Assembly (NCBI GenBank): GCA_946500425.1 | Contig: CAMMVQ010000009.1 | Coordinates: 1 to 47,303 of the forward strand | Direction of reading: 5' to 3' | Source of the DNA: an uncultured Mollicutes bacterium | Lineage (GTDB): Bacteria > Bacillota_I > Bacilli_A > RF39 > UBA660 | Length of the DNA: 47,303 nt | Shown here: positions 9,122 to 20,152 of the stretch, piece by piece | Layout of the letters: every line of letters begins with the position of its first letter | How positions within the stretch are numbered: position 1 is the first letter of the stretch | Notes under the pieces: model-generated | What the model saw: only the letters and a program-made list of their open reading frames with translations | Databases searched by the model: none | What the model was told of the DNA's origin: nothing | Translations under genes and position numbers: made by a program

Positions 9122-10117
9122 GTGCATCATTATGAAGAAGACTTACTTGAGTTTGTTAAGCAAGATAGTAAAAAAAGACAAGGATATAAAGAGTTTAAGG
9201 ACTGTTATTTACAGTTTTTATCTTTAGCGGGCATTAAAGAAGATAAAATAGATAACGTTATTAACCGGGAATTATTGTACTACTTTAATACCGAAGAAGG
9301 AAGAATACGTTTAAAGTTTATGTTTAGTTACCTGGAAAAATCAGAAGTAAAATTAAGCGTTAATTCTATAAAAACATATTTTTTAGAGTGTTATCATAGT
9401 AATTATGTTAAAAAGGTAATGAACGGGCTAGAGGGCATGGAAGACGTCGTTAAGGTTGCGGACTTTTTTAGTAGGTATGAAAAATCAGACCTTTTAGTTA
9501 CTTTTTTAGAAGTAATAAAAATAGTTCTTTACTTAGCGGGTAAACAACTTATCCAGTTAAATGATTTTAAGGATAAGGCAAGAAAACCATTTTTAAAATA
9601 TTATAATAACATAATAAATAAAAAAATAATTTCAGAAAGCCTATTATCAGAAATAACCGGGTACTTAAGTTGTGATAGTTATTTTGATACTCAAAGTGAT
9701 TACTTATCTAATTTTATAAAATACACTAAAAGCCATAATGATAAAGTTAAAAGTATTCGTGAAGTTAAAATTAGAAAAGAAGTTAAAGAACCTTTTAATG
9801 CCAACAATAAAAAGCCCGTTAATGTAACGAGTAGCGCGGCTAAAGAGGAAACTTTATCACCAAGTCAAGATGACGAGAAGAAAAGACTCATTGATAATTA
9901 TATTGACTCTTATTTTGAGGTTTTAATTAGTTGTAACACTTCATGTGATTTAGATAGTTATTTACCTCCTAAGGGTATTTGTTGGTATGATGACGTGTTA
10001 AAAGGACTTCTTTTAAAATACGAAGAATACTTAGACCATGAAGCAAGTATTGGAGAAAATACCATGGATAAGATGAATTTATACATGGAACTTACTCAAA
10101 AGGTAATATCTAAATAA
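9122..10117 (+). CDS. Hypothetical protein (GTG start)
   Basis: 331-aa ORF with RBS aaaggaag; no recognised motifs. Confidence 0.6.
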   Translation: MHHYEEDLLEFVKQDSKKRQGYKEFKDCYLQFLSLAGIKEDKIDNVINRELLYYFNTEEGRIRLKFMFSYLEKSEVKLSVNSIKTYFLECYHSNYVKKVMNGLEGMEDVVKVADFFSRYEKSDLLVTFLEVIKIVLYLAGKQLIQLNDFKDKARKPFLKYYNNIINKKIISESLLSEITGYLSCDSYFDTQSDYLSNFIKYTKSHNDKVKSIREVKIRKEVKEPFNANNKKPVNVTSSAAKEETLSPSQDDEKKRLIDNYIDSYFEVLISCNTSCDLDSYLPPKGICWYDDVLKGLLLKYEEYLDHEASIGENTMDKMNLYMELTQKVISK

Positions 10118-10124
10118 ATATCAT

Positions 10125-10153
10125 TTGACAAACGCATGTTTTAATAATATAAT
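10125..10153 (+). promoter_or_regulatory. Sigma-A-type promoter for trpS T-box
   Basis: TTGACA-N17-TATAAT (perfect consensus). Confidence 0.9.
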
Positions 10154-10164
10154 TTAGATATATT

Positions 10165-10396
10165 TAAAGCGATGAACAAGAAAAGTAGCTGAAACAAATA
10201 TTAAAGAGAGTAACTGGTTGGTGAAAAGTTATATAGGCGTTTTAGTAAATGGGCTTGTGAGCGAATACCGAAATTTATAAAGTAGGCTATTTCCGGTTAG
10301 TTATCCGTTACCTAATAACATGTGCATGATGGTGCATAGGTGGCATTAAAAGTAAGAGTAAGCTCTTATCCTATAATTGGATAAGAGTTTTTTTTG
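10165..10396 (+). promoter_or_regulatory. T-box leader (Trp), specifier probably TGG at 10250-10252
   Basis: agcgatgaacaag...AGTA...aaagagag...ggtgaaaag...aaaTGGgcttgtgagcg...aggTGGCa (TGGC pairs with discriminator G) followed by terminator ctcttatcctataattggataagagtttttttt. Confidence 0.88.
10366..10396 (+). terminator. T-box regulated intrinsic terminator
   Basis: ctcttatcc-tataatt-ggataagag followed by T8. Confidence 0.9.
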
Positions 10397-10413
10397 TTTA
10401 AGGAGGAATAAAG

Positions 10414-10449
10414 GTGTTATATAAGCGATGGCGAACATTATCTAGTTAG
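10414..10449 (+). CDS. Possible 11-aa leader peptide MLYKRWRTLSS between T-box terminator and trpS
   Basis: Strong Shine-Dalgarno aaggagg 7 nt before GTG; stop tag at 10447-10449; contains one Trp codon. Confidence 0.35.
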   Translation: MLYKRWRTLSS

Positions 10450-10500
10450 ATTATAAATTATAATTATGATAAAATATTAATAGAAAGAAGGAGATTATAT

Positions 10501-11481
10501 ATGAAAAGAATGTTAACAGGATTACAACCAACGGGTGTAATTACTTTAGGAAATTATGTCGGAGCAATAAAGCAAATGGTAAAGTTGCAAGATGAGTATG
10601 AATCATATATCTTTGTTGCAGATTTACACGCTATAACGGTTCCAAACGACAATCTAAATTTAAAGGACAATACTAGAAGTTTAATAGCACTATACTTAGC
10701 ATGCGGAATAGACCCTAAAAAGAATACTATTTTTGTTCAATCACAAAATGAATACCATGCTAACTTATCATGGCTTTTAGAGTGTAATACGTATTTTGGT
10801 GAATTATCCAGAATGCACCAGTTTAAAGAAAAAAGTAAAAAAAGTAATAATTTCACCGTTGGGCTTTTGACTTATCCAGTTTTAATGGCAGCGGATATTT
10901 TAGCATATGACACCGACGTTGTTCCGGTAGGAATTGACCAAAAGCAGCACGTTGAAATAACTCGTGACATAGCAATTAGATTTAACAATAAGTACGGAAA
11001 AACTTTTAACGTGCCAGAACCATTAATTACTAAAACGGGAACTAAGATTATGGACCTTCTAGAACCAACCAAAAAGATGAGTAAATCAAGTGAAAACCAA
11101 AATGGCGTAATAAGACTTTTAGATGATGACGAAGTAATAAGAAAAAAGATAATGAGGGCCACGACTGACTCGGAGACTAAAGTTAAATTCGACCCAGAAA
11201 ATAAACCGGGTATTTCAAACCTTATAAACATTTATTCTGCTATAACTGATAAAACGGTAGAAGAAATAGAAAGCATGTTTGAAGAAAGTAATTATGGTAC
11301 GTTTAAAAAGGCGGTAGCGGACGTTGTTATAGATGAGTTATCCAGAATTAAAAAGCGCTATTATGAGTACTTAAATAGTGACTTGATTGACATTATTTTA
11401 GAAGAAGGAAAAAAGAAAACAAGGGTAATGGCTAAGGCTAAAGTAGATGCTGTTAAAAGAAAAATGGGATTCTATGATTAG
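10501..11481 (+). CDS. trpS: Tryptophanyl-tRNA synthetase
   Basis: MLTGLQPTGVITLGNYVGAI; KKMSKSSENQNG; downstream of Trp T-box. Confidence 0.97.
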   Translation: MKRMLTGLQPTGVITLGNYVGAIKQMVKLQDEYESYIFVADLHAITVPNDNLNLKDNTRSLIALYLACGIDPKKNTIFVQSQNEYHANLSWLLECNTYFGELSRMHQFKEKSKKSNNFTVGLLTYPVLMAADILAYDTDVVPVGIDQKQHVEITRDIAIRFNNKYGKTFNVPEPLITKTGTKIMDLLEPTKKMSKSSENQNGVIRLLDDDEVIRKKIMRATTDSETKVKFDPENKPGISNLINIYSAITDKTVEEIESMFEESNYGTFKKAVADVVIDELSRIKKRYYEYLNSDLIDIILEEGKKKTRVMAKAKVDAVKRKMGFYD

Positions 11482-11513
11482 AAAGTGTGTTTTTTAAGCA
11501 CACTTTATTTATT
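11482..11513 (+). terminator. Intrinsic terminator after trpS
   Basis: aaagtgtgttttttaagcacactttattt. Confidence 0.8.
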
Positions 11514-11556
11514 TTAATGTTATAATCTTTTATGTTAAGAGTTAGGTGATTTACGG

Positions 11557-13350
11557 ATGAAAAAAGAAAACATAAGAAATTTTTGTATCATTGCGCACAT
11601 TGACCATGGTAAATCTACCATAGCGGACAGAATATTAGAAAAGACTGGCGCAGTAACTAAGCGTGAGGCTAAAGACCAGCTATTAGACTCGATGGACTTA
11701 GAACGAGAGCGCGGTATCACGATAAAGCTAAACGCGGTAGAATTACATTATAATCATGATGGCAAAGAGTATTTGTTGCACCTTATTGATACTCCGGGAC
11801 ACGTGGATTTTTCTTATGAGGTATCAAGAAGTTTAGCAGCTTGTGAAGGAGCTATACTAGTCGTTGATGCCGCTCAAGGAATAGAAGCTCAGACGTTAGC
11901 TAACATGTATTTAGCACTAGAGAATAATTTAACGATAATTCCTATCATAAATAAAATTGATTTGGCAAACGCAGATGTAGATAAAGTGAAAAAAGAAATC
12001 ATTGATACGTTTGGTTTTAATGAAGAGGACATTATTTTAACAAGTGCTAAAACTGGCGTTGGAATAGACGAACTATTAGAAGCGGTAGTAAAAAGAATTC
12101 CAGCACCAACGGGGACTGATGATGCGCCGTTACAAGCTCTTATCTTTGATAGTATTTATGATTCTTATAAAGGAGCGGTTATCTGGCTTAGGGTTGTTAA
12201 CGGTACTATTAAAGTTGGTGACAAAATAAAGATGATTAAGTCTGGACAAGAGTATGAGGTCGTGGAATTAGGTAAACATAATCCTAAAGAAGAAAAGAAA
12301 AAAGTGCTTGCCGCGGGAGAAGTGGGGTACTTATGTGCATCCATTAAAAGCGTAAGTGATATTTGTGTTGGAGATACCATCACAAGCGTAAAAAATGAAG
12401 GGGAGCTATTAGAAGGATACGTGCCAATGAAACCAATGGTTTTTTGCGGTCTTTATCCAATTGAATCAAATAAGTATCAGGACTTAAGAGACGCCTTAGA
12501 AAAGTTGAAACTAAATGATGCGGCCCTTTCTTTTGAACCGGAAACCTCAAGCGCCTTAGGATTTGGATTTAGGTGTGGTTTTTTAGGAATGCTTCACATG
12601 GATGTTACCGAAGAAAGAATCGAGCGGGAGTTTGGTATAGAGATAATCGCAACAAGTCCCTCGGTTGTCTATGAAACCATCTTAACAAACGGGCAAACAG
12701 TTATGGTGGATAACCCGTGTAAGATGCCAGAGCAAACAAAGATAAGTAAGATTCTTGAACCTTACATAAAAACCAACATCTTTGTACCTAGCACTTACGT
12801 AGGAAACATTATGGAGTTGTGTCAAAACAAAAGAGGAAATTACGTTAACATGGACTACATTAATGCTACCCGGGTTAACATTCACTATGAGATGCCTTTA
12901 TCTGAGGTTGTTTATGACTTTTTTGATAAGTTAAAGTCATTTACTAAAGGCTATGCTTCTTTTGACTATGATTTAATTGGTTATAAGGAAAGTAATTTAG
13001 TTAAAATGGACATCATGATTAACGGTACTCAGATTGATGCTTTATCGGTGATTACTCATAAAGATTTTGCTTACTCCCGTGGTAAGATGATAGTTGAAAA
13101 CTTACGCAAGTTAATTCCAAGACAATTATTTGAAATTCCAATTCAAGCGGTTATCGGAACGAAGGTAATTGCAAGGTCAGACGTTAAAGCGATGCGAAAA
13201 AACGTTCTTGCCAAGTGCTATGGTGGTGACATAACAAGAAAAAGAAAACTTTTAGAAAAGCAAAAAGAAGGTAAAAAAAGGATGAAGAAAGTTGGTAACG
13301 TAGATGTTCCGCAAGAAGCATTCTTATCGGTTTTAAAAGTTGATGATTAA
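11557..13350 (+). CDS. lepA: Elongation factor 4 (LepA) GTPase
   Basis: [67 protein letters not shown]. Confidence 0.98.
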   Translation: MKKENIRNFCIIAHIDHGKSTIADRILEKTGAVTKREAKDQLLDSMDLERERGITIKLNAVELHYNHDGKEYLLHLIDTPGHVDFSYEVSRSLAACEGAILVVDAAQGIEAQTLANMYLALENNLTIIPIINKIDLANADVDKVKKEIIDTFGFNEEDIILTSAKTGVGIDELLEAVVKRIPAPTGTDDAPLQALIFDSIYDSYKGAVIWLRVVNGTIKVGDKIKMIKSGQEYEVVELGKHNPKEEKKKVLAAGEVGYLCASIKSVSDICVGDTITSVKNEGELLEGYVPMKPMVFCGLYPIESNKYQDLRDALEKLKLNDAALSFEPETSSALGFGFRCGFLGMLHMDVTEERIEREFGIEIIATSPSVVYETILTNGQTVMVDNPCKMPEQTKISKILEPYIKTNIFVPSTYVGNIMELCQNKRGNYVNMDYINATRVNIHYEMPLSEVVYDFFDKLKSFTKGYASFDYDLIGYKESNLVKMDIMINGTQIDALSVITHKDFAYSRGKMIVENLRKLIPRQLFEIPIQAVIGTKVIARSDVKAMRKNVLAKCYGGDITRKRKLLEKQKEGKKRMKKVGNVDVPQEAFLSVLKVDD

Positions 13351-13381
13351 TTTTCATTTGTGTTTTTGGAGGTTTTGAAAA

Positions 13382-14173
13382 ATGAAAAAAGATGAAGCAA
13401 AAAAAATATGTTTAGATTGCTTTGGAAGTAAAGTAATTATTGACGTTAATGATTTTATGAACGAAGAGTTAGTTGCACCAATAGCGGTAGAAGCAAGTTT
13501 TAAGGATAAAACGATTGGTATAACGGGAGTGGTAGACGATTCTCTAAACGTTATCGTTCCTTTTAGAATGTCAGAAATAAGTCATGAAGAATTTGATAAC
13601 TTATATTTTAAAAACGCGGTAAACGTATATAAAAATTATCATGCCATTTATCACGCTGGTGACGATGACATTTACGTGATTGATTTAAAAACGGTAACTT
13701 TTAAAAAAGAAGGAAACAAAATTATTCCTGAAAATTATTTAATTAGAATGGATAGCTATAACGTAATAAACTATGATTACATAATCGTTTATAAAGATGT
13801 TTTTAAAAGCTATGGCGAGTCATACATATATAACGTTAGTGAAGCTAAAAAAATAGGAGACACTTATAATTTTGTTGCGGTAGGTGAAGGAGAACCTAGA
13901 AAGTTTTATGCTGGTTTTGTAACGACTAATAACGAATACATAAAACCTATTTTAGTTATGTTTGAAATAGGTCCAAATACCGGGATGCCAATTGATAATA
14001 AAGTTTTACTAGGAAAGCGTTATTTAGAAGGAACACTATTGAGTTATGAAGTGAAAATTAGTCTTCCAAAAAGAATTGTTGGTAATAAAAAAGAAGTTAT
14101 TAATTACTGTGATAATTATTTAAATTTATACGTTAAAATGATGAGAAGTGAAGTTAAAGGCATTATTAATTAG
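13382..14173 (+). CDS. Hypothetical protein
   Basis: Intact ORF with RBS tggaggttttgaaaa; no recognised domain. Confidence 0.65.
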   Translation: MKKDEAKKICLDCFGSKVIIDVNDFMNEELVAPIAVEASFKDKTIGITGVVDDSLNVIVPFRMSEISHEEFDNLYFKNAVNVYKNYHAIYHAGDDDIYVIDLKTVTFKKEGNKIIPENYLIRMDSYNVINYDYIIVYKDVFKSYGESYIYNVSEAKKIGDTYNFVAVGEGEPRKFYAGFVTTNNEYIKPILVMFEIGPNTGMPIDNKVLLGKRYLEGTLLSYEVKISLPKRIVGNKKEVINYCDNYLNLYVKMMRSEVKGIIN

Positions 14174-14191
14174 TAATAAAGGAGAATGTTA

Positions 14192-14680
14192 ATGGACAAA
14201 GATAAAATTTTAGTGGCCGCTAGTTATTATTTAAATAACGATGTTTCGTTAGAAGAAACGGCGAATTTCATTGGGATAAAGTCTAAGAAAACTTTAAATA
14301 AATATTTTGTTAGCGTGTTAAAGGAAAGTACTGATTCACATGAAAGAAGGATATATCATGATATTCTTTTAAAAAAGGTGTTAAATGAACTAAACGGAAG
14401 AAAAAAAGGTGGGAATAATGGCACCAGAACAAGTAATTATAATAATGAAGACGTTCAAAAACTTTATAATTTTGTAATAGAAAAGGGTGCCACTTATCGT
14501 GACGCGGCATTTATTTTTGGAATACCAAGATCAACTGTTTACGAAATGCTTCATTCTTCTTATTTGAGTAAGGCACAGCAAGAAAAAATTAAAAACTTGG
14601 CATCACTTAATAAAGTTGGACGTTTTATAGATGAAGAAGATGAAACTAATAACATTGATAGAGACTGGAACATAAAATGA
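14192..14680 (+). CDS. SpoIIID-like HTH protein with two HTH-like segments
   Basis: SLEETANFIGIKSKKTLNKYF (N-half) and TYRDAAFIFGIPRSTVYEMLHSSY (C-half); C-half resembles SpoIIID TVRVIAKEFGVSKSTVHKDL; RBS aaaggag. Confidence 0.6.
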   Translation: MDKDKILVAASYYLNNDVSLEETANFIGIKSKKTLNKYFVSVLKESTDSHERRIYHDILLKKVLNELNGRKKGGNNGTRTSNYNNEDVQKLYNFVIEKGATYRDAAFIFGIPRSTVYEMLHSSYLSKAQQEKIKNLASLNKVGRFIDEEDETNNIDRDWNIK

Positions 14681-15774
14681 TAAAAGCTTGTTATGTTCAC
14701 GTGCCTTTTTGTAAGAATATATGTTCATACTGTGATTTTTGTAAAAACTATTATAACGAAAAAATAGTTGATGACTATTTAGATGTTTTGGAAAAAGAAG
14801 TGAAAAATAATTATAAAAATGAGGTATTAAATACTTTATATGTTGGTGGTGGAACGCCAAGTGCTTTATCGTGTAAGGCACTAAATAAACTTTTTAAAGT
14901 ATTAAGCGTTTTTAAATTAAATGATGATTATGAATTTACTTTTGAATGTAACTATCAGGATATAAACGAAGACTTACTTAAGCTGTTAAAAGAAAATAGG
15001 ATAAATAGATTAAGTGTTGGAATACAAACTTTTAATAATAAATACATGAACGTGTTGAACAGAAACATAGATAAAGAAAAAATGATGGCCAATGTAAAGC
15101 TGGTAAAAAAATATTTTGATAACATAAACTTAGATTTAATGTATGCTCTTCCTGGTGAAACGTTGGAAAGTCTAGTAAAGGATATAGAGTTATTTGTTAG
15201 TTTGAACGTTGAACATATTAGTACTTATGCTTTAATCATTGAAGATCATACTAGGCTTAAGATGCTTAACGTTAACGACATAGATGATGATTTGCAAGCT
15301 AAAATGTATTACAAAATAATAGAAATTTTAAAAGGGCATGGTTATGAACATTATGAGATAAGTAATTTTTGTAAAATTGGGTATGAGTCTAAACATAATT
15401 TAACTTACTGGAATAACGATGAATATTATGGTTTTGGAGCGGGAGCATCAGGCTTTGTCAATGGTGTTAGATATGATAATACAAAAAGTATTTTTAACTA
15501 CCTAAATGAGCGCTTCAAAGTAGAAGAAGAATTAGTTAACGAGGAGTGTTTAATAAAAGATGAAGTTATGTTAGGTTTAAGAAAGATAAAAGGCATCAGT
15601 AAGGAAAGTTTTAAGTTTAAGTACCATAAACAATTTGAAAGGGTTTTTGATTATAAGGAGTTATTAAAATTAGGTTTGTTAAAAGAGTTTAATGACATGG
15701 TGTTTATACCTGAAAGTAAGCTTTTTGTGTCAAATGAAATCATTATAAAATTATTAGATACTTATATAGCTTGA
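14677..15774 (+). CDS. hemW: HemW-type radical SAM protein (formerly HemN-like)
   Basis: CYVHVPFCKNICSYCDFCKNYY; YVGGGTPSAL; RLSVGIQTFNNKYMNVLNR; YALPGETLESL. Confidence 0.92.
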   Translation: MIKACYVHVPFCKNICSYCDFCKNYYNEKIVDDYLDVLEKEVKNNYKNEVLNTLYVGGGTPSALSCKALNKLFKVLSVFKLNDDYEFTFECNYQDINEDLLKLLKENRINRLSVGIQTFNNKYMNVLNRNIDKEKMMANVKLVKKYFDNINLDLMYALPGETLESLVKDIELFVSLNVEHISTYALIIEDHTRLKMLNVNDIDDDLQAKMYYKIIEILKGHGYEHYEISNFCKIGYESKHNLTYWNNDEYYGFGAGASGFVNGVRYDNTKSIFNYLNERFKVEEELVNEECLIKDEVMLGLRKIKGISKESFKFKYHKQFERVFDYKELLKLGLLKEFNDMVFIPESKLFVSNEIIIKLLDTYIA

Positions 15775-15818
15775 ACTAATTCTTGTTTTAAGGTATAATT
15801 ATCGTAAGATATGGAGGT

Positions 15819-16295
15819 ATGGTTATGGATACTAAAGAAGAAATGATTGATGATATAAACGAAGTTGAAGATATAACACCTGATAAAAAAATAGAAGAAG
15901 TAGTTGAAAACTTATCTAATGAACCTAAACAAAGTGTTCCGGCCATGGTAACACCGGAACCAGTAATAGACCTTAACGTAAATCCAAGGCAAGAACCAGT
16001 AATCCCTGATGCTAATAACACTATTTCTACCGCTACAAGCAATCCTGGTGATAAACAGATTATTGCGTCTAATACTACAAACATGGATGAAGATTCCCTT
16101 GCCTCAGAAGTGAAAGTAGAAAATAAGGAAGAAGTGAAAGCTGAAGAAACCAAGCAAGAAGAGCAAGAGGCTGTAAAACCGAAGAAAAGGAAAGCACCAA
16201 TTATAGTTTTACTTTCTATTTTACTTGTTTTGGACGTGGCGGCTTTAGTAATATACATAATAGGAATTGATAAAGTGTTGAGTTTTATAAAATAA
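15819..16295 (+). CDS. Acidic low-complexity protein with C-terminal TM anchor
   Basis: Glu/Lys-rich stretch, then KPKKRKAPIIVLLSILLVLDVAALVIYIIG; RBS atggaggt. Confidence 0.65.
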   Translation: MVMDTKEEMIDDINEVEDITPDKKIEEVVENLSNEPKQSVPAMVTPEPVIDLNVNPRQEPVIPDANNTISTATSNPGDKQIIASNTTNMDEDSLASEVKVENKEEVKAEETKQEEQEAVKPKKRKAPIIVLLSILLVLDVAALVIYIIGIDKVLSFIK

Positions 16296-16330
16296 AAGAA
16301 TAACTTTTTGTTTGATATGACCCTTGTCTC

Positions 16331-16582
16331 TTGAATAAAGAAAATAAGGTGAGTTTAAAAATAAAAAAATTAGAAACTGGTGTAAAAGTTATAAAAGAGC
16401 CACCATTTTTAGATTATATAAACTTATTTGGAGTGTTATATATACCGAGTAAGGAACTGAGGACTTTTAATGTGAATTTCTTGGATAATAAAATAAAAAA
16501 TATATCAATAAGAAAAAATACAAATTATGTATATAGTAAATTTAATGGTATATCTCGCAAAAATTACGGATTAGTCATTTAA
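16331..16582 (+). CDS. Small hypothetical protein
   Basis: 83-aa ORF with non-ATG start, bounded by terminator; weak evidence. Confidence 0.35.
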   Translation: MNKENKVSLKIKKLETGVKVIKEPPFLDYINLFGVLYIPSKELRTFNVNFLDNKIKNISIRKNTNYVYSKFNGISRKNYGLVI

Positions 16583-16619
16583 AAATATGCTTAAATTTTA
16601 CGAGCATATTTATTTTTTG
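16582..16619 (+). terminator. Intrinsic terminator upstream of hrcA operon
   Basis: aaatatgcttaaattttacgagcatatttatttttt. Confidence 0.75.
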
Positions 16620-16626
16620 AAAATAT

Positions 16627-16653
16627 TTAGCACTCAGGTATTGACATTGCTAA
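16627..16653 (+). promoter_or_regulatory. CIRCE operator (HrcA binding site), right half degenerate
   Basis: TTAGCACTC-N9-cATTGCTAA versus consensus TTAGCACTC-N9-GAGTGCTAA (two differences). Confidence 0.88.
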
Positions 16654-16669
16654 AATTGCATATTATAAT
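16641..16669 (+). promoter_or_regulatory. Sigma-A promoter of hrcA-grpE-dnaK, overlapping CIRCE
   Basis: TTGACA-N17-TATAAT, -35 inside the CIRCE element. Confidence 0.92.
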
Positions 16670-16700
16670 ACTGTTAGACTACAAAAAAGAAGGTGAATTA

Positions 16701-17690
16701 ATGATAACGGAAAGACAAAGTAAGCTTCTTAAACTAATCGTGGAAGAATACATTAAAAGTGCTAATCCGGTCGGCTCATCTGGCCTTTGTGATAAGCTTA
16801 ATTGTTCATCTGCAACGATTAGAAATGAGATGGCTTATCTAGAAGAAATTGGTTTTTTGGAAAAAACGCACACGTCTTCTGGTAGGGTGCCTAGTGAAGC
16901 AGGATACCGTTACTACGTTGATCACCTAATGAAACCAAAAGAAATGACAGGTGAAGACGTTTTAAAACTTCAAAGGATTTTTGATAACAAACAGTTAATG
17001 CTATCTGATGTTATAACAAAAAGTATGGAAATTATCTCTGAAATAACGCATTGTACTTCTGTTGTTTTGGGTTCTAATAGTTCTGAAAATAACTTAAAGC
17101 AAGTAGAGGCAGTACCGATTGGTGATAACAGTGTAATTGCAATTGTTATAACGGATAAAGGACACATAGAACATAAAAAACTTGAAGTTGGTCAAAACGT
17201 ATCAGCCGAAGAGGTTAAAAAAGTAGTTGAATTAATTAATAAGCTCCTTGTTGGAACACCACTTGATGAGGTAAGTAGTAAACTTGAATTTGAAATTAAG
17301 CCAATAATAGGAAATTATGTTAAGTCACACGAAGCTTTATATCAAGCGTTCTATAATGCGTTTAATGAATTTTCATTTAAAAATCATATGCATATGGCAG
17401 GAAGAACGAAATTGCTTGATTATCAAGAATTTGATAACGTTAGTAAGGTAAAAGAACTACTTAATAAGTTTGATGATGATAAGTTAGTTAGAAAAATAGA
17501 AGCGAATGACAGTAACATAAACGTCTACATTGGCCACGAAAGTAATTTTGATGATGATGTATCAATTATTAAAACTAAGTATAAGGTTAATAATGATGAG
17601 GGAACGATTGCCATAGTAGGTCCTAAAAGAATGGACTATGAACGGGTTGTGGCGTTGCTAGACTACATAAAACATAATATAGAAAGGTAA
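16701..17690 (+). CDS. hrcA: Heat-inducible transcription repressor HrcA
   Basis: MITERQSKLLKLIVEEYIKSANPVGSSGLCDKLNCSSATIRNEMAYLEEIGFLEKTHTSSGRVPSEAGYRYYVDHLM. Confidence 0.97.
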   Translation: MITERQSKLLKLIVEEYIKSANPVGSSGLCDKLNCSSATIRNEMAYLEEIGFLEKTHTSSGRVPSEAGYRYYVDHLMKPKEMTGEDVLKLQRIFDNKQLMLSDVITKSMEIISEITHCTSVVLGSNSSENNLKQVEAVPIGDNSVIAIVITDKGHIEHKKLEVGQNVSAEEVKKVVELINKLLVGTPLDEVSSKLEFEIKPIIGNYVKSHEALYQAFYNAFNEFSFKNHMHMAGRTKLLDYQEFDNVSKVKELLNKFDDDKLVRKIEANDSNINVYIGHESNFDDDVSIIKTKYKVNNDEGTIAIVGPKRMDYERVVALLDYIKHNIER

Positions 17691-17696
17691 AGTAGT

Positions 17697-18248
17697 ATGG
17701 AAAAGGAAAATAAGAAACATAATGAGAATGTAAAGCAAGAAAAGCATGATGTAAAAAAAGAAAAGAAGGAAGAAAAGAAAGTTTCACTTACCAAAGAAGA
17801 GTTAGAAACGCTTAATAAAAAAGCAAGTGATGCCGAGGAAAAATTCTTAAGGGCACAAGCTGAACTTATTAATTACCGAAAAAGAAAAGATGAAGAAGTA
17901 TCTAAACAATTAAAGTATGCTAACGAAGCTTTAATTCTAGAAATTCTTCCGGCACTTGATAATTTTGAACGTGCTATTAAGATGGATGATGATAACTTAG
18001 AAGATGAAGTTTCTAAGTTCTTAAGCGGCATGAAGATGGTGTACGCATCATTAACTGCTACTTTAGAAAAATTTGGTGTTAAAGAAATTGATGCTTTAGG
18101 AAAACCGTTTGATCCGGTTTATCATGAAGCTGTCATGAAAGAAACAGTTGATGACAGGGAAAAAGGTGTTGTCTTAGAAGTATATCAAAAAGGATATATT
18201 CTAATTGACAAAGTAATTAGACCAGCGATGGTTAAGGTAAACGAATAA
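17697..18248 (+). CDS. grpE: Nucleotide exchange factor GrpE
   Basis: RAQAELINYRKRKDEE...ILPALDNFERAIK...PFDPVYHEAVMKE...YILIDKVIRPAMVKV. Confidence 0.96.
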   Translation: MEKENKKHNENVKQEKHDVKKEKKEEKKVSLTKEELETLNKKASDAEEKFLRAQAELINYRKRKDEEVSKQLKYANEALILEILPALDNFERAIKMDDDNLEDEVSKFLSGMKMVYASLTATLEKFGVKEIDALGKPFDPVYHEAVMKETVDDREKGVVLEVYQKGYILIDKVIRPAMVKVNE

Positions 18249-18269
18249 TTAATTTGAAAGGAATGATAG

Positions 18270-20093
<1,824 letters not shown>

Positions 20094-20105
20094 ATAATTT
20101 AAGTA

Positions 20106-20135
20106 ATAAAGTTCTAGGAAACTAGAACTTTATGC
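20106..20135 (+). terminator. Intrinsic terminator after dnaK
   Basis: aaagttctaggaaactagaacttt. Confidence 0.7.
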
Positions 20136-20152
20136 TTAGTTAAAGGAGAACA

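Noticed and set aside
10872-11231. 119-aa minus-strand ORF inside trpS
   Set aside because: Fully antisense to trpS
15788-16258. 156-aa minus-strand Ser/Ile-rich ORF
   Set aside because: Antisense shadow of the + strand acidic low-complexity TM protein; no RBS logic and composition artefact
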